Shown here: one piece after another, positions 5,042 to 5,047 of the stretch
Layout: the number at the start of each line of letters is the position of its first letter
How positions within the stretch are numbered: position 1 is the first letter of the stretch
From: Clostridium disporicum
Lineage (GTDB): Bacteria > Bacillota > Clostridia > Clostridiales > Clostridiaceae
DNA: 5,047 nucleotides
Direction of reading: 5' to 3'
NCBI RefSeq assembly: GCF_001405015.1
Contig: NZ_CYZX01000042.1
Location: 1-5,047 of the forward strand
Translations under genes and position numbers: made by a program
The notes under the pieces: model-generated
Databases searched by the model: none
Seen by the model: the letters and a program-made list of their open reading frames with translations, nothing else
What the model was told of the DNA's origin: nothing

Positions 5042-5047
5042 TTGACA
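5042..5047 (+). promoter_or_regulatory. Possible -35 box at the window edge
   Basis: The last six bases are a perfect TTGACA, preceded by an AT-rich stretch with a T run (5036-5043) that resembles an UP-like upstream region. A -10 box would lie outside the window, so this is only suggestive of a promoter for a stable RNA or gene to the right. Confidence 0.3.

Overview
The window is very AT-rich, with AGA-dominated arginine codons, strong GGAGG-type ribosome binding sites, a T-box leader and closely spaced genes on one strand. This points to a low-GC Gram-positive of the Clostridia. From memory, the order 3H-domain regulator, FAD oxidoreductase, small DUF1667 protein, serS also occurs near the origin-proximal end of Clostridioides difficile. 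A Peptostreptococcaceae member is therefore the best guess, but this is recollection and not a search result.

Layout, all on the + strand: (1) tRNA-Ala(TGC), entering at the left edge and closed by its own terminator (2-105). (2) A promoter near 128-156 and a tight four-gene cluster (194-2895): an HD-superfamily hydrolase, a NiaR-like nicotinate-responsive repressor with an intact metal site, a divergent GlpA-like FAD oxidoreductase with a C-terminal BFD-type [2Fe-2S] domain, and a short DUF1667 protein lacking the usual cysteine-rich N-terminal half. Intergenic gaps are 15, 15 and 11 bases, so these are probably co-transcribed. (3) A promoter region with a dyad (2918-2966) and a complete serine T-box riboswitch (about 2991-3223) controlling serS (3333-4610), which encodes a seryl-tRNA synthetase with archaeal/eukaryotic-like motifs. 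(4) A serS terminator, a near-consensus promoter, tRNA-Ser(TGA) and its terminator (4657-4908). (5) A gene-free right end with a long two-way terminator-like hairpin and a perfect TTGACA at the very last six bases.

Functionally, the right half is a serine-charging module: uncharged tRNA-Ser is sensed by the T-box, which turns on SerRS. The left half is less clear. A NAD-precursor regulator sits with a redox pair that appears to be a reduced remnant or a repurposed form of the usual three-gene GlpA-like / FAD-NAD oxidoreductase / DUF1667 operon. The middle gene is absent, the DUF1667 protein has lost its cysteine part, and the oxidoreductase has lost several FAD/substrate motifs while keeping its iron-sulfur domain almost unchanged. 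That is the most unusual part of the window. I see no mobile element genes, CRISPR array or phage genes.
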